A stretch of 64,000 bases of DNA from Moringa oleifera (GCA_021397835.1 JAJFZO010000065.1:806001-870000), one strand, 5' to 3'. Counted from the stretch's first letter, positions 1-13,495 are shown. Made by a program: numbers and translations. The notes: generated by a model from the sequence alone, not told the origin.

Positions 1-1900
1 ACGAGGGAAAGCGCTCGTCGTTGCTCTCATGCGCTAGAGTTTCCTTTCACCCATACAAGAAAACAGAAAGAAACAGAGACTGCAGTTGTCATCTTTTGGG
101 TCCTGGCCAAAGAACTGATGACCGTCATCCGATGCCCACGTGGCCATTATGACATAATGACGAATTAGAAGTTCGACACGTGGTTTCCTCTCACCGCAAA
201 GGGAAATGAACTATTGGGCCCGACTACTGGACCCACCAGTTAGTATCTGAACCTCATTATGCGGGCTTCGTTGGGCCTATTTGGGCCCCACAAAACTCAC
301 ATATCAGCCTTTGCTCTTGGCTTTTCATAAATGATATCATCTTCATATCACTTTCTCTTTATCAGGCGTACATTTACTGAAATGCCCATCTGATTAGTAG
401 ATATTACGCTGAGAAGTATATAGTGAGAACAAAATGCATGTGAGGGGACTCGGCTGGTAGAATGCTCCCGAACAGAGGCCCCATGCAGGCTCTGTCCAGG
501 CCACATGAAGTGAGCCCTACAAGCCTGTTCGAAATTGGTCCACTTCAGCGTAGATTTTGAAGACACGAAGTGATCTCTCCTGTGACGTCCATCCAACCTT
601 GGATAGACGGTCAATCAATTGTCAAATTGTGAAACGGTATGATGAAACTATTCGGTGTCGTTTAATGCAAAAATGCGATTCCTTTCAAATATTTACATCT
701 GGAAAGCTTATAGTAGTTACGTTGTTTAGTCCAAATGATAAAAGCTCCAAAGCACGTTCTCTCCTGTTTTTGTTCATTAGCCAAAAGAAAAAGAAAAGGG
801 TAACATAATCGTTTTTAATTTTTGAGTCCTTTTAAGTAAATTTGGTAGATGGTAATTGGTGGTCGTGCTCAGGCCGGTGCGTTTCAACTCAACGATGCCA
901 CAAGAACTTCATAGTAAAACAATAGTAAAATTACAAAACCAACCGTACGGGACCCACATCATGATGGACTAAGGAAGGCTACTTAAAAGAGATAAAAGAA
1001 AGAATTTTCAAAATTCAGGGTGTTTGTGGATAATTGTAGATCAAATTCAAATTTTATTTTTTATTGATTTATTTTAATAAAATAATTTAAAAATCAATTA
1101 TTAGCGTAATTATAAGAAAAAGATATAAAAATGAAGTCATATCAAACCACTAGTACTTAAATAAAGTTGCATAATTATAATAGTGACACGGATATCTAAT
1201 CACTTTCTTCACTGAATATCTTTAAGAGGTTACATTTGCATGGCGATGATGCAGCGAGAAACAGACATCTTTGATACGTGATGACACCTGGCCGCGACCA
1301 TGACCTTTAATTCCAGTCTCCCTTTGTTTAGACAAATATGCCTTTTTTTTTTTTTCTCTTTCCATCTTATTTGATCCATTGGTCTTGAATTGTATATGCC
1401 CTTCTTCCCAAACTTAACTACCAAACTGCCCTTCAAATCGCATTTTGAATTTCTTCAAGCTATTTTTATTTTATTAATAAACTGAGGGTTTATTATCAGA
1501 TCAAACAATGGATCATCTTTAGGTAAAAATTTAATTCCTTTCATTCAAGAGATTTTGGCCGAACCGAATTCTCTGACACAGGGCCCACAAAGAGAGCCTC
1601 TTAAGTGTTCAATATGGTTGATTAGCCATGGTCCCACCTTTTTCCCGAGCCAATAACAACGATGTATTTAATTTCGCCAGTCAAACTAGTGGGGAGCTGA
1701 GTCAATCGCAAGGAACAAACGAGTGATACACTGTGCACTGCCAGTGTCATCCTCGTAAAAAATCTCAAAAAACGCGGGCATTTGCCGGTCAGTTGATACT
1801 TAGAACTTAGAAGCCATTAGGATTACACAAAGGCCCCACTGTCCATTTCCACCCTCTGTCTCCTTCTCTGTCCTCCTACTTAGCTTCTCTCTCTCTTTCT
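1..1900. other. Intergenic / promoter-like DNA at left edge
   Basis: I see no convincing coding exon here; the open frames are short and resemble no family I know. Positions 1-100 look like a transcribed leader of a gene on the minus strand whose start lies left of the window. Three TGGGCC site II elements (215, 272, 282) sit just upstream of it in that orientation. From about 1020 to 1200 the DNA is A/T-rich. Pyrimidine-rich DNA at about 1855-1910 leads into the MAP65 transcribed leader. Confidence 0.5.
215..287. promoter_or_regulatory. Cluster of three TGGGCC (site II) elements
   Basis: The hexamer TGGGCC occurs at 215-220, 272-277 and 282-287, two of them read as TGGGCCC. Site II elements are bound by TCP factors and concentrate in proximal promoters of plant housekeeping genes. 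The cluster lies about 130-200 bases from a leader-like sequence at 1-100 and 2.7 kb from the MAP65 start codon. It therefore probably serves a divergent gene beyond the left edge. The motif is read directly; the assignment is inference. Confidence 0.5.
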
Positions 1901-3031
1901 CTTTCACTTCACTGAGACCGAAAACAGAGCTTTAGATCTGGAAAACCCAGAAACTCACAAAAGCCTTAGCTCCAACGAAGATCTCTGTAAGCATTTTTTT
2001 GTGTTCCTTGCTGCATTTCATGTTTTGTTTCCTTCCCCCCCCCTCCCTTGGCTTTGTTGTTCGGTTAATTTGATCTCACTGTCAGTGCTGTTTAGTTTCT
2101 GGATTATGCTCTTCTTCGTCTCGGGTGGGGAAAGATCTGGCTGCTTTTAAGTTCTTATCTTGATATGGCGAAGAGTCATTTGTAGGCAGACACTGTTTAT
2201 ACATTTTTAGTGAAAATAAGGGTTTCTTGGTCCAGGGTTTTGGTTAATGGCTGCATTTAGCTTAAGAAGTAGAGATCTTATTTTTTCTTGCTTCTTGGTT
2301 GATGCATTTGTAATTTTATGATCGGCTTTTCATTCGTTTAATTGAGTGAGATTTCGTGGAATTAAGTGATACTTGGATTGGTTGGTGGGAAAATGTTGTA
2401 GACATAAGAAATAGTGTTTCCTTTTGCGAGTTTGAGTAGCCTGTCTGGTGCTAGTTTGATAACATAATTATGTTATTTGATTGAGCTTGTTTGCTGCTGT
2501 GAGAATCTAGCAAGGAAAGGAGTTAAAATGTTGCAGGTTTGAGTACAATTTGATGGGAGAAAAGTGGAAAACTAGAGGAACTTAGGATTATAGGGAGTCC
2601 TAGCCCTTTTTATTCTAACTTCTTGAAGAGGGACACTCAATTAAGTCTTAATGAAGGTCTTTTGTCCAATTCTTTGGTTCTGTGTAATTGGTATGAGAGT
2701 CAGATATTTTGGTCCTTTTTTTTAAAAAAATTTTCACATTCTAAGTACCTGTGGTTATTGAGTTTGATCTTTTTGCCTCCTTTGGTTGCTGGGTCTTATT
2801 TACCTAATGTTTTTAAACCTCTGCTGCTACTGAATGTTCTTGATGTTCAACTATTTTGTGATGCTGACAGGTGTTTATGCTATACTTGTCTGGTGAATTA
2901 CTGGTTCTAGCTGTTCAATAAGGTATATTCCTTTGCTCCTCTTATGCTTTTTCAGAATCTTGATCCTTGACTAATAGCATTGAATCTCTTCTAACACTTG
3001 TGGTATAGGCTACCTTGTGGTGTTAACCTGA
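1900..3031 (+). promoter_or_regulatory. MAP65 5' leader with probable intron
   Basis: A CT-rich, leader-like stretch (about 1880-1985) ends in a good splice donor (CTCTGTAAGC, donor near 1986). A possible acceptor lies just upstream of the start codon (TATAG, about 3005-3009). The DNA between is T-rich, as in plant introns, and may hold a further small non-coding exon near 2870-2920. A first intron in the 5' leader is common in plant housekeeping genes and often raises expression. Junctions are inferred; transcript data are needed to fix them. Confidence 0.4.
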
Positions 3032-6000
3032 ATGGCGGTGACAGAGACACAAAATCCACTTCTTGGGGAAACCACTTGCGGTACCTTACTGCAAAAACTG
3101 CAGGTAATTATATTTGGAACTTCTTTGCCCTCCTACTTTGGGCTTGTAAGTTGTTTATTATTTGGGGTTAATTTATATAATGACCACAATTTACTATAGG
3201 AAATTTGGGATGAAGTTGGTGAAAGTGATGAAGAGCGAGACAAGATGCTTCTGCAGATTGAGCAGGAGTGCTTAGATGTATACAAGAGGAAGGTTGAGCA
3301 GGCTGCAAAGTCCAGGGCACAGCTTCTTCAGGCCTTGTCAGATGCCAAACTTGAACTTTCCAGTCTTGCATCAGCCCTTGGAGAAAAATGTTTTGTTGGA
3401 ATTGTGAGTAACCATATAACTTGATCTCATCCTTGCATTGCCAACAGTGGATTGAGAAGTGAAAATAATTTCTGCGACAGTGCAAACTGATTGCCGCATT
3501 TGTCAGCTTCTAATGGGACACAATGAACTGGAATCCGCATTGATTTCTTTGTTTCAATTACAGCCAGAGGATAATTCAGGAACTATCAAGGAACAGCTGG
3601 CAGCTATAGCACCAATACTCGAACAGTTGTGGAAGCAAAAAGAAGAGAGAGTTAAGGAGTTTTCTGATGTACTGTCACAGATCCAAAAGATATGTGGGGA
3701 GATTGCTGGGAACTTGAACCTTAGTGAGGCTCCTGCAGTTGATGAGTCTGACTTGTCTCTAAAGAAATTGGATGAATATCAAGTTCAACTTCAAGAACTT
3801 CAGAAAGAGAAGGTAGAAATTTTAACTTGGACAACATTGCAGTAGTATCCCATATTTATTATTTAATCTAGCGCTTTAATTGGGACCACTAACTGCTTTG
3901 TGCTGGTAGAGTGATAGGCTGCACAAGGTCCTTGAGTTTGTGAGCACTGTGCATGATCTCTGTGCCGTCCTTGGGTTGGACTTTTTCAGCACTGTAAATG
4001 AAGTTCATCCAAGCTTAAATGACTCTAATGGTGTGCAATCAAAAAGCATTAGCAACGACACCCTTTCCAGGCTGGCCAAGACAGTCTTAACTCTGAAGGA
4101 GGATAAGAAACAGAGACTTAATAAGGTAACTCTGTCTTGACTTTTGCTATGTACCTTGCTACTTAGAACCTTTGACATTCATGTGGTCAACTGAAATTCA
4201 GTAGTCAGTAAGTTTTAGTTTCTGTGCTTCTTGAAGATATATAAGCACTTCATAACAATCTTTTCTTCTGAAACAAACTAAAGTGGTCTTTAACTTGTCT
4301 CCTCTCCTCAGCTTCAAGAGTTGGCAACTCAGTTAATTGATCTGTGGAATCTGATGGATACCCCTGAAGAAGAGCGGAGATTGTTTGACCATGTTACCTG
4401 CAACATCTCAGCGTCAGTTAATGAAGTGACAGTTCCTGGTGCACTTGCTCTTGATTTGGTTGAGCAGGTATTTTCAATTTCTTAGTATCTGCAGCAATTT
4501 TAAGTCTGGATAAGATGTTACAGCTGGTTATGTACCTTCTTATCATTATTTGTTAAGGCTGAGGTAGAAGTTGAAAGGCTTGATCAGCTAAAAGCCAGCA
4601 GAATGAAGGAAATTGCTTTCAAAAAGCAAGCTGAGCTTGAAGAGATATTTGCCCGTGCTCACATTGAGATAGACCCAGAGGCTGCAAGGGAAAAGATTAT
4701 GGAACTTATTAATGCTGGGAATGTTGAGCCTGCTGAGTTACTGGCTGACATGGATAGCCAGATAGCAAAAGCGAAAGAGGAAGCTCTCAGCAGAAAAGAA
4801 ATATTGGACAGGGTTGAGAAGTGGATGTCAGCCTGTGAGGAAGAGAGCTGGCTTGAAGATTACAATCGGGTATTTCCCTCTGTCCCTCCTCTACAGAATG
4901 TGCATCATGTAATTAAGATTCAATAATCATGTTATCTGCAGCTTGCCTCTCTTCCTGAGACTCTGCAACATAAAGAACTTTGGCCTGCAGTGCAGTACTT
5001 GATATCTTTCTTGCTAACTGTTTGAATTTGTGCTTTTTTTGGAATTTTGCCTGCAAAATCTCTGAAACCTCTCAAGAGCCTTAATTGACTTCGAGTTTTT
5101 TCAGTGTGCCACAAGGCAAAAGTTTGTCAGTTTTTTGGACTTTTTTCCTCCTTTCTGTTTATTATCATTTTATCTCAGTCAAACATTTGACTTGAGCTAA
5201 TTGTCTTGCTTGTTAACCATTATGTTAAAATCTTTTTTCCTGTCAAAGTTGTAAGGGGTGACATCATATCTCCTTTAGCAAGCCATTCAAATATAAACTT
5301 GTGGGGTCCTATAAAATGCTTTAATCTTGTTTCTTAGCTTAATGTGGGAGTTTCAACTTCTTTACATTGTCCTATTGAAACAGGATGAGAACAGGTATAA
5401 TGCCAGCAGAGGTGCACATTTAAATCTCAAGCGGGCAGAGAAAGCTCGAATTCTGGTTAACAAAATTCCAGGTATGTGTACAGTCATGGGACCCCTAGAG
5501 TTAGTCTAATCCACCATGTAGGGAGCAGATCTGGACATTGTTGGATGGAATGATGTGTTTATTCCTTACAATCTATTGTTGGTTGGAGTTTGCTATAAGC
5601 ACTTGTACCATCATCTTGCATAGGTGTGGTAGTCCTTAATTTAGATTATTTTAAGAACTTGTTAGAAATCCTTAAAGCTACAGAAGGTAAATAACCTTAT
5701 TTGTAAGTGGTTGGTAGATTAAGATTTGTTGCTTTAAAGGTGGTTCGTAAGGGTTTACTATGATGTTTCGGACAAAAAAATACCAAATGCAAATCATAAA
5801 GCCATCATGTAAACAACTCTAATGAGCACTCACTTTTTGTTACTAGCAGAAGAAATGATGATGCATGCTGCAATGTGGGCTCTACTTGAGATGTCTGATC
5901 AAAACTTTATTAAATTCTTCATATTAAACCTTTTCTTTTTCTTCTTGGCAATGTAGCTATGGTTGAGACCTTGGTGGCCAAAACTAGGGCTTGGGAAGAA

Positions 6001-6548
6001 GATCGCTGCATTTCATTTGCCTATGATGGTGTTCCTCTTCTTGCCATGCTAGATGAATATGCCATGCTCAGACAAGAAAGAGAAGAAGAGAAGCGGAGGA
6101 TGAGGGTAAGATACACTTTTACTGAATTGATTCGAGCACAAGGCTGATTTGAATCTGGTAGTCTTGAGAACTCTGTCTGACAAGCAATTTGGATAAACAA
6201 TTACCTTCTTGCACTAAATGGGTTTACACATTTTGGATCAAATAGGATCAAAAGAAGTACTATGAACAACAGAACACAGAACAAGAAGCAATTTTTGGTT
6301 CAAGGCCCAGCCCTGCTCGACCAGTTGGTAATAAGAAGGTAGTAGGCCCTCGCACAAACGGAGGTGCCAATGGAACCCCAAACAGACGTTTGTCATTGAA
6401 TGCTCATCAAAATGGCAGCAGGTCCTCATCGAAAGAAGGGAGGAGGGACAGCAACAGGGTACCTGCCCCTGTCAATTACGTTGCCATATCGAAAGAGGAT
6501 GCAGCCTCGCATGTGTCCGGCACTGACCCAGTTCCTGCTTCACCGTGA
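3032..6548 (+). CDS. MAP65-1: 65-kDa microtubule-associated protein, MAP65-1/2 type
   Basis: MAP65/Ase1/PRC1 proteins crosslink antiparallel microtubules in the cortical array, spindle and phragmoplast. Coding exons: 3032-3103, 3200-3403, 3564-3812, 3910-4125, 4312-4467, 4558-4869, 5384-5471, 5957-6105, 6246-6548; they sum to 583 codons (582 residues), the usual MAP65-1 size. The start [13 protein letters not shown] matches the family N-terminus. The long coiled-coil middle (for example [48 protein letters not shown]) is near-identical to MAP65-1. The basic, disordered tail (from about residue 483) holds RPSPARP around residue 504, a proline-directed site of the kind by which CDKs and MAPKs regulate this family, and ends PVPASP. 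An AATAAA at 6790 may be the poly(A) signal. Assignment to MAP65-1 rather than MAP65-2 is not separable by eye. Confidence 0.95.
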
Positions 6549-8417
6549 TTGTGATAATAAAAGAGAGAGATGTAGGCTACACCCTTGTGATATTAGAGTT
6601 GTTACTTCTAGGTGCTGCTGTAGGGGTATATTCTATGAGAGACCGAACAATTGGAGAGTATAACTGTTTTAGCTGTGCATGTTGTATTGCCATTTGGAAG
6701 CTGTTTTGATTCATGCTCCTTTCTTTGTGCAATGTCTCTTGTAGGATGGATTAGAATTTTTTTATGCATCTGTTTTTTGTTGATTTTTTAATAAAATATT
6801 TTAAATAATAATATGTGATAATTTAATAAAATACATAAAACAATTGTAGGATGGATGAATTGAGGTATTCAGGCAATTTCTCTCTCTCTCTCTCTCTGTT
6901 TTCAATTGTTGATGAGTGCTTCCCCGTCATTCACTTGAAGCTTTCAGTCATTGGAGAAGTGAAAAAATAATATATATGTATGTACATATTAAATAAGAGA
7001 AGATATATAATGACATGATAGGTTTGTGAAACGAAATAAAAAAATAAAATAAATATTTTTTAAAAAATAAATGTTATTATATTTAATTTAGTAAAATTGA
7101 GTAGGGTATAAATTTATTTTTTTGTGTTTGATTCTTAAAAAAATAAGATAAAAAAATAATTAAAATAAATTTAAAGAATTAATATATTTTCTAATTATAT
7201 TAATTATAATTTAATTATTTTATTAAATTTTTATTAAAATAGTATTGATTAATAAAATTTTATAATAATAAATTATTATAAAAATAAAGTTAATTAATAT
7301 ATTTTAATAATGATAATATTTTTATTTTTATAAATTATTTAAAAAATAAAAATAAAATTATATATATAATAATAATTTAAAATTTTAAAGTTAAACATCA
7401 TTTAAAACTTTAAGTTTTAACTTCTCTCTTCAATCAAACCTTTACTTTCAAAAAGTATCCAAACAAATTTTAGTATTTTAATTTTGTCAAAATTAAACCT
7501 TATTCAAAAGTTTAAATATTAAAAATATTTAAATTAAAGAAACTTTACAACAAATTTTGACTCATAATTTTTTATGGATGTAATAAAATTTTTAAGCTAT
7601 CATCATAAAAAAGTTTAAAATTTTTTAAGTATTGAAAATATTTTTCTTAAAAAATATACTATAAAAAATTTTAAAAATTTATAAAAATAATTAATTAGTT
7701 AAAAAATTTTAAATTTAAAAAATAAAATTAAAATAAAATATAAAATCTATTTGAGAAGTTTTTAGTCATTTTAATAATAAAAAAATTATTAATTTTTCAT
7801 AATCAGTTTAAATCAATGTTTAATTTGAATAAAATCAATAAATTATGATATCTTTGGATACATTTTGAAAGTTAGTGTTTAATTGAAGAAAGATGATTAA
7901 ATTTAAGATTTTAAATGATATTTATCTAAAATTTTATCAAAGATATATTAAAAATAAAAAATATAATAATTTCATAAAATAACTATTTACAGAATTCAAT
8001 CTGAAATAACTATTCAGAATTTTTAATGAATAATTTTTTAAAAAATTATAAATTTTTAATAAAAAATAAATTAAATATTAAAAAATAATTTTATATAAAG
8101 TAAAGTAAAAAAAAAGAAGATATTGATGCGAACCCAACATGCTATAAATCTTTCCGAACCTGAGAGCCAATTAAGAAATCGTCCCAAAATGGAGGACCGA
8201 AGTGCTAAAACCTGTCACGATAATTTTTTAAATCTAAACGTCTGATATCAACTCAAACCGACGTCGTCTAGTTTCCTTCGCGTCGCCAGAACCATCTATC
8301 TAGTCGTCAACCCGAGAGGAAAATCGAAACTAGCAAAGACAACTCATCGAAACGCCTCTCTCAGTCCCTCTCTTTATCTAGCCAGACAGCAAAAAATCGA
8401 AGCTCAAAGCAAAATCT
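6549..8417. other. Intergenic, A/T-rich repeat block (about 6960-8110)
   Basis: After the MAP65 3' region and a short CT microsatellite (about 6883-6897), 6960-8110 is almost purely A and T, with no frame of note. It includes a core around 7600-7645 (catcataaaaaagtttaaaa...) that recurs near 39367 and, inverted, near 53709. From about 8110 the base composition becomes normal: this is the promoter and leader of the LIP5 gene, with CT-rich stretches at 8355-8380. Confidence 0.7.
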
Positions 8418-11400
8418 ATGGCGAGCGAGCACGAGCCTGCAAAGCTTCTATTGCCGTACCTGCAACGAGCCGATGAGCTGCAAAAGCACGAACCTCTCGT
8501 CGCTTATTATTGTATGTGCATCTCTCATCTGCCTTTCTTTTCTCTTTCAAAAATACAAAAACCCCTAAAGCCTGCACTAATTTACTCCAATCGCCTCTTT
8601 TTTTGGAGAATTAATATCATGTTATTTTCTTCTTTGTACGGCGTTGTTTTTTGAGGTTTTCTTGAATGATGATAATTAGGTCGACTATATGCTATGGAGC
8701 GAGGGTTGAAGATTCCTCAGAGCGAGAGAACCAAAACCACCAATTCTCTTCTTATGTCTCTCATTAATCAGCTTGAGAAGGTCCCTTTTTTTTTTGGGTT
8801 GTTGTTATTACTTATTGCTGTTTAAGTCTATTGATGATCATTGTAGTTCTTTGATCGAGTTTTGGGGTTTTTGATGATGATTATTGTAATTGAACTATAT
8901 AGTCTAGCGGGCTTGGTTTGGTTTTTTGGAGAACTTGTTGAAAAGAGAGCTATGAGATTTTTCACATCACCTTCAGCGCTGATACTTGTGATGCTATATA
9001 CGTTAAGTGGTGGGGAATAAGAATCATAAATTTTGTTTATTCAAGTTTGTTGCATTAGTACTGAGGCACCAGATCAGAAGTTGTCTTATTGCCTAGTCTC
9101 AAAGTGCAAAAACAATCATTGGGAACCACTTTGCAGCTTTAATCTATATTAACATCTTTCTGCTGCCTGTAATACCCTCACATTGTTCATGAGCTTTTCT
9201 TCAAGGTGGAAAGCTGTTCATTTTTAGACGGAACTAAAAATTACTAAACCCCCCCCCCCCCCCCCCCCCCCCCCACCACACACACACACCCCCTTCCTTT
9301 TTTTCTCTACCATCTTTTAAGAGATGAAAACTGATTTTTTGCCAACTGGATACCTTGGTTATTTTAAAAATAAAAAAAAGATGAAAAACTAATTTGAACC
9401 TGTTCAAATTGGATGCTTTGTCTAGGTCATATAATTCATTGGTATTCCCCTATGGAGATTTTGAAAATTTTAAGTTATTTGTGTGGTGAAAATGGTTAGT
9501 TTTATTTGATACTGACCCAAATAGAGATTTAAGCTCCTGAATTCCTCTTGACCATCCCATTTGATAAACATTAGGTTTTTTCAATACGAAAAAAGGGAAA
9601 AAAAAATATCAAGTTATATTTTCTTTGAAGAACTAAACCTCTGATTTGTAGGAGTTCTGACTTGTGCACCCTGTAACATAGCAAGTTAGCAATATAAGAA
9701 TACATCTGTAACTTTATACAGAATTAATAATATGTAAATATGAATTCTAGCAGGGCATTCTAGTAACATATAATAATCCCTTGGTGACTGTTTCTCTGCC
9801 GTGATTGACATTGTATCTTCTTTATGATACACACACACACACACATAATATATGATTACTTTAATTCTATAATCATTAGTCTCGGTTGGGTTGGTTCTTT
9901 ACAGGATAAGAAATCGCTAAAGTTGGCACCTGATGACAATTTGCACTTGGAGGGGTTTGCCTTAAATGTCTTTGGGAAGGCAGACAAACAGGATCGCAGT
10001 GGAAGAGCAGACTTGTATGAAAGCTTTGTTTTTTCATATGATTGACTTTCATTATAAGTGGCATTGGATGCTTATGCCTCGATGCTTTTCTCCAGCATAT
10101 GTTTTGCCACTAATAGAATGGATGCCTATAATTATGTACACAACATTACATCCAGAGTTACTTTTTCTTTGAATGGAAATAAATACTGTATATTTATATT
10201 AAATATAGGTGGCACCACTGGGTTGCCTGTCATATATATGCGTAGTTAGCTATCTAGAGGTTAAGATTTCCATAAACTCTGCATATACCTCCTTGTTTAC
10301 AAAACTCCCCATCATTCAGATTGGATGTAAAGTTAGCTAACATGCATAGTTTTTGATAGTGGGAGTTATGTTAAATAATGTTGGGCAACTCAGATTGGAT
10401 GCAAGTGTATTAACATGATTTTGACGTACCTTCGTTATGTGCACCATGTGCTCTTGGCTTATTTGATATCATGGGCTGAAAGTCATGATAACCTAAGTAC
10501 CCAAACTACACCGCATTATCTAAAGGTTGTCCTTAGGCTGTGACAATTCATTTATATATTTGGAACTGGGAATAATTGAATAGTTTGCAATGCATTTCAC
10601 AATATTCCTGTAGCTCATAAGAAAAATTCTTTAATTTTTAAATATTAAGGCCTTTTTTCATTTCTTAGCAATTGAAGTTTTTGGCAAGGTGACATGGAAA
10701 TTAAGCTTATTGCACTTGTTACAGGAATACTGCAAAAACATTTTATGCTGCAAGCATTTTCTTTGAGATTCTAAACCAATTTGGTCCTCTGCAACCTGAT
10801 GTAAGTTTCTAAGGGTCCTATTTACTCCCACTTAGTATTTACTCTTTAGAGCATAATTACATTTAGAGCATCTGGTGTTGAATGATTTTGGCATCAATGA
10901 ATTTTGTGCTTCGGAAACAATTTCTGGTTATGAGGTTATTTTTACTTTTCATGTCCATTCTTTTACAGCTAGAGCAGAAACAGAAGTATGCAGCTTGGAA
11001 AGCTGCAGATATAAGGAAAGCTTTGAAGGAGGGACGGAAGCCCAACCCAGGCCCTCCCACCAGTGAGGAAGATTTATCAGCTCTATCCAGTACACCTAGC
11101 AAGGCATATGTATGTCTCTTAACTTGATAATAGTTAGTCACTAGCAATACTCTATACGTACATGCATCCATGCTACAAATACACAAACGAACCTGCAGAC
11201 TTACATATATACTAACATAAACGTTGTTTGAAGAGTTAATTTTGGATCATAAACATTAATTTGATAATAACAACAATTTTGCTAATGTTCTTTGAGCCAA
11301 TAGCATAGACTTCGTCCGCAATAATGTTTTGGTGGTCGAGTTAAGGTGGAAGTGGAAGTAATTTTTTAATGTCTTTCACTATAAAATTGATTTACAATTT

Positions 11401-12435
11401 TGTTTGTCATGATAATTTGTGCATTTTGTGTGTTGTTTATGGTGTTTTATTAAATAGCATAATGGGTTCTCATCTTCAATGTTGAAGTGTTACCATTTAT
11501 CATACATATACTGGCAAGTAATCATCATGATACAGGTGGTCTTTGTAGAATATTGAATAATGGAATAATTTGAATTGACTATTTCTGCAATAACCAATTT
11601 AACTGCACAAGCAGAACATCATTAACAAATATCTAGACAATTGGCAATATCCAACTCTGTTTCTGCCTTGCAGGATATGGGACCAAGTGATGCTACAGTT
11701 ACTAGTCCTAGAACAGAATCTGATCCATCACCTCATTTCCATGATAATGTTAACTACCAGCATTCTACTGACATCCCACCGGCAGTTCATTTCCATGATA
11801 AGGTTGGCAACCCACATTCTACAGACACTCTTCTATCATCTGAGTTCCATGATAAGGTTAACAACCAACATTCAACTAACATTCTGGGATTATCTTCTTC
11901 TTATCCTACTGCCAGTTACCCTCCCCATGATCTTCCTCCTCCTCCAGCAACCACTGCATCAGAGAATTCCGCATATCCTCAGTCATACCACTATCAATCC
12001 TACCCACAAGACCCCCAACAGCATTTGCCTCATAATTATCCCTCTCATGAAACTGCCTCTTACGCATACCCTAATTTCCAATCTTATCCAAGTTTCACCG
12101 AAAGCAGTCTCCCATCTGCTCCGTCCCATTATCCTTCACACTACCAAAGCTCTGAGACTTCCTACTCTCCCCAGTCAGCTCTGACAAAAAGATATTCCTC
12201 AGGAGCCCAATACTCTTCAAACGGCAGGAATGAAACCATCTCGGATCCTGCACCACCTTCAGCTCAAAAATACCAATATGACAGCAATTATCAGCCACCT
12301 CCTGAGAAAATTGCTGAAGCACACAAAGCTGCAAGATTTGCAGTTGGAGCCTTGGCATTTGATGATGTTTCAGTTGCAGTGGACTACTTAAGGAAGTCAC
12401 TTGAATTGCTGACAAATCCATCAGCCAGTCATTGA
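8418..12435 (+). CDS. LIP5: LIP5/VTA1-type ESCRT regulator
   Basis: Plant LIP5 is the Vta1 homologue that stimulates the AAA ATPase SKD1/VPS4 to disassemble ESCRT-III during multivesicular-body formation. Exons: 8418-8511, 8680-8780, 9905-10014, 10725-10800, 10969-11109, 11674-12435; they sum to 428 codons (427 residues). The N-terminal MIT-like half is clear: LLPYLQRADELQKHEPLVAY, GLKIPQSERTKTTNSL-type helix, DKQDRSGRADLNTAKTFYAA, KYAAWKAADIRKALKEGRKP. The large last exon encodes a low-complexity Pro/Tyr/Ser-rich linker. It ends in the C-terminal VTA1 helical domain (PEKIAEAHKAARFAVGALAF), which dimerises and binds VPS4. The linker contains three 18-residue repeats (see the repeat entry). 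Intron 2 (8781-9904) contains a poly(C) tract. Confidence 0.94.
9249..9296. repeat. Poly(C) tract followed by CA repeat, LIP5 intron 2
   Basis: A run of about 26 C residues (about 9249-9274) is followed by CCACCACACACACACAC and more C. It is intronic. Homopolymers of this length are unstable and may vary between individuals or be miscounted in assembly. Confidence 0.85.
11734..11895 (+). repeat. Three in-frame 54-bp repeats in LIP5 last exon
   Basis: Units start at 11734, 11788 and 11842, each 54 bases (18 codons), encoding variants of FHDxVxxxHSTxI/T followed by a variable tail. The copies differ at several bases, so the array is not recent. It lies in the disordered linker between the MIT-like and VTA1 domains, where length change is tolerated. 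Confidence 0.85.
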
Positions 12436-13495
12436 GTTGCTTATACTTGTGCTGGTCAGTTGCATTTCTGATCTTCCTGGCTTGTATGGTTGATTTGTAA
12501 AGGTTGGTAAACATTTGCACATAAGAAGTTGGTGTTTCACCATATTTGACACATTGATGTGAATGAAAATTATTGGTATTTCATCTATTTGCATTGTGGT
12601 GGTCAAACAATTGCTGTCAGCCCTAAGTTATGGTCATGGTGTGAATGACTATGAAGAGCAGGACAACTGTAGATACGTGTCAAGTTTCACTCAGAAGATG
12701 ACTAGTTATCCCTCATGGAACAAGCTTATGCTATATTTACCTTTGGTCCATGAAATTAGCATAAAGCACAATAGTTTAACTTTGAATTGTGTAGTTCTAT
12801 GAGAAATGCTATAATCCGTGTGTACGATTCTCCTTAGAAAGAGCTTTTAGATAGTATGTATCTCAAGCTGCCAAAAGTAGGAAGTCATGGATGGTGCATG
12901 GTTGGTACACAAGTTGGTCCCACATATACAATAGAAAAGTGTCATCTCTTTTTGTTTGTAGTGAACCATTTTATGAGCTAAGCTTGTCTTGCCTTCATCA
13001 ATATGCTAAGATCAATTTGTCTCCGTTACATGGGTGGATAAGCCAAAGGACTTTGTCTTCATTATGTGTAACAAAGTTTAAGATTATGTTTTTAATTATA
13101 TCACTAAGAGAGTATGCTTAATGATATTACAGTGTAATGATTAAAAATAAATAACGAATAAGAAATTTACCCATTTTTACTTTCATAAGTATAAGGAATT
13201 CCCCCTTATGATATTGTCTCTCCATGATAATATCGACGGTTATTTAGTCATACAGTCAGAAATTAGCTCTCTAATCCTGGAGCAACAATCACAACTTGTG
13301 TTATAATATTATTGCATCGATGTACATAAAAATTCATGACTGGATACTGATAATAACTAAGTTAGATGCCTCCTAATGAATTAAATTCTTCTTTCTTGGA
13401 GAACTCGTTATAGCATTCTATAGTCATTAAATAAACCATATCCTAGTAAGGTATATCCATTAACCATTGCTTGTTACATTAATTCAGAGGAGTTA
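12436..13495. other. LIP5 3' region and intergenic DNA
   Basis: The first few hundred bases after the LIP5 stop are probably its 3' UTR. The rest has only short unconvincing frames. Nothing here resembles a known gene, RNA or mobile element to me. Confidence 0.5.

Noticed and set aside
348..614. 88-codon minus-strand frame near the left edge
   Set aside because: There is no recognisable motif, no splice context and no homologue that I recognise.
11687..12184. 165-codon frame rich in Leu/Ile/Thr/His
   Set aside because: It is an out-of-frame shadow of the LIP5 last exon.
12095..12520. 141-codon minus-strand frame
   Set aside because: It is antisense to the LIP5 C-terminal exon, which encodes the conserved VTA1 domain.
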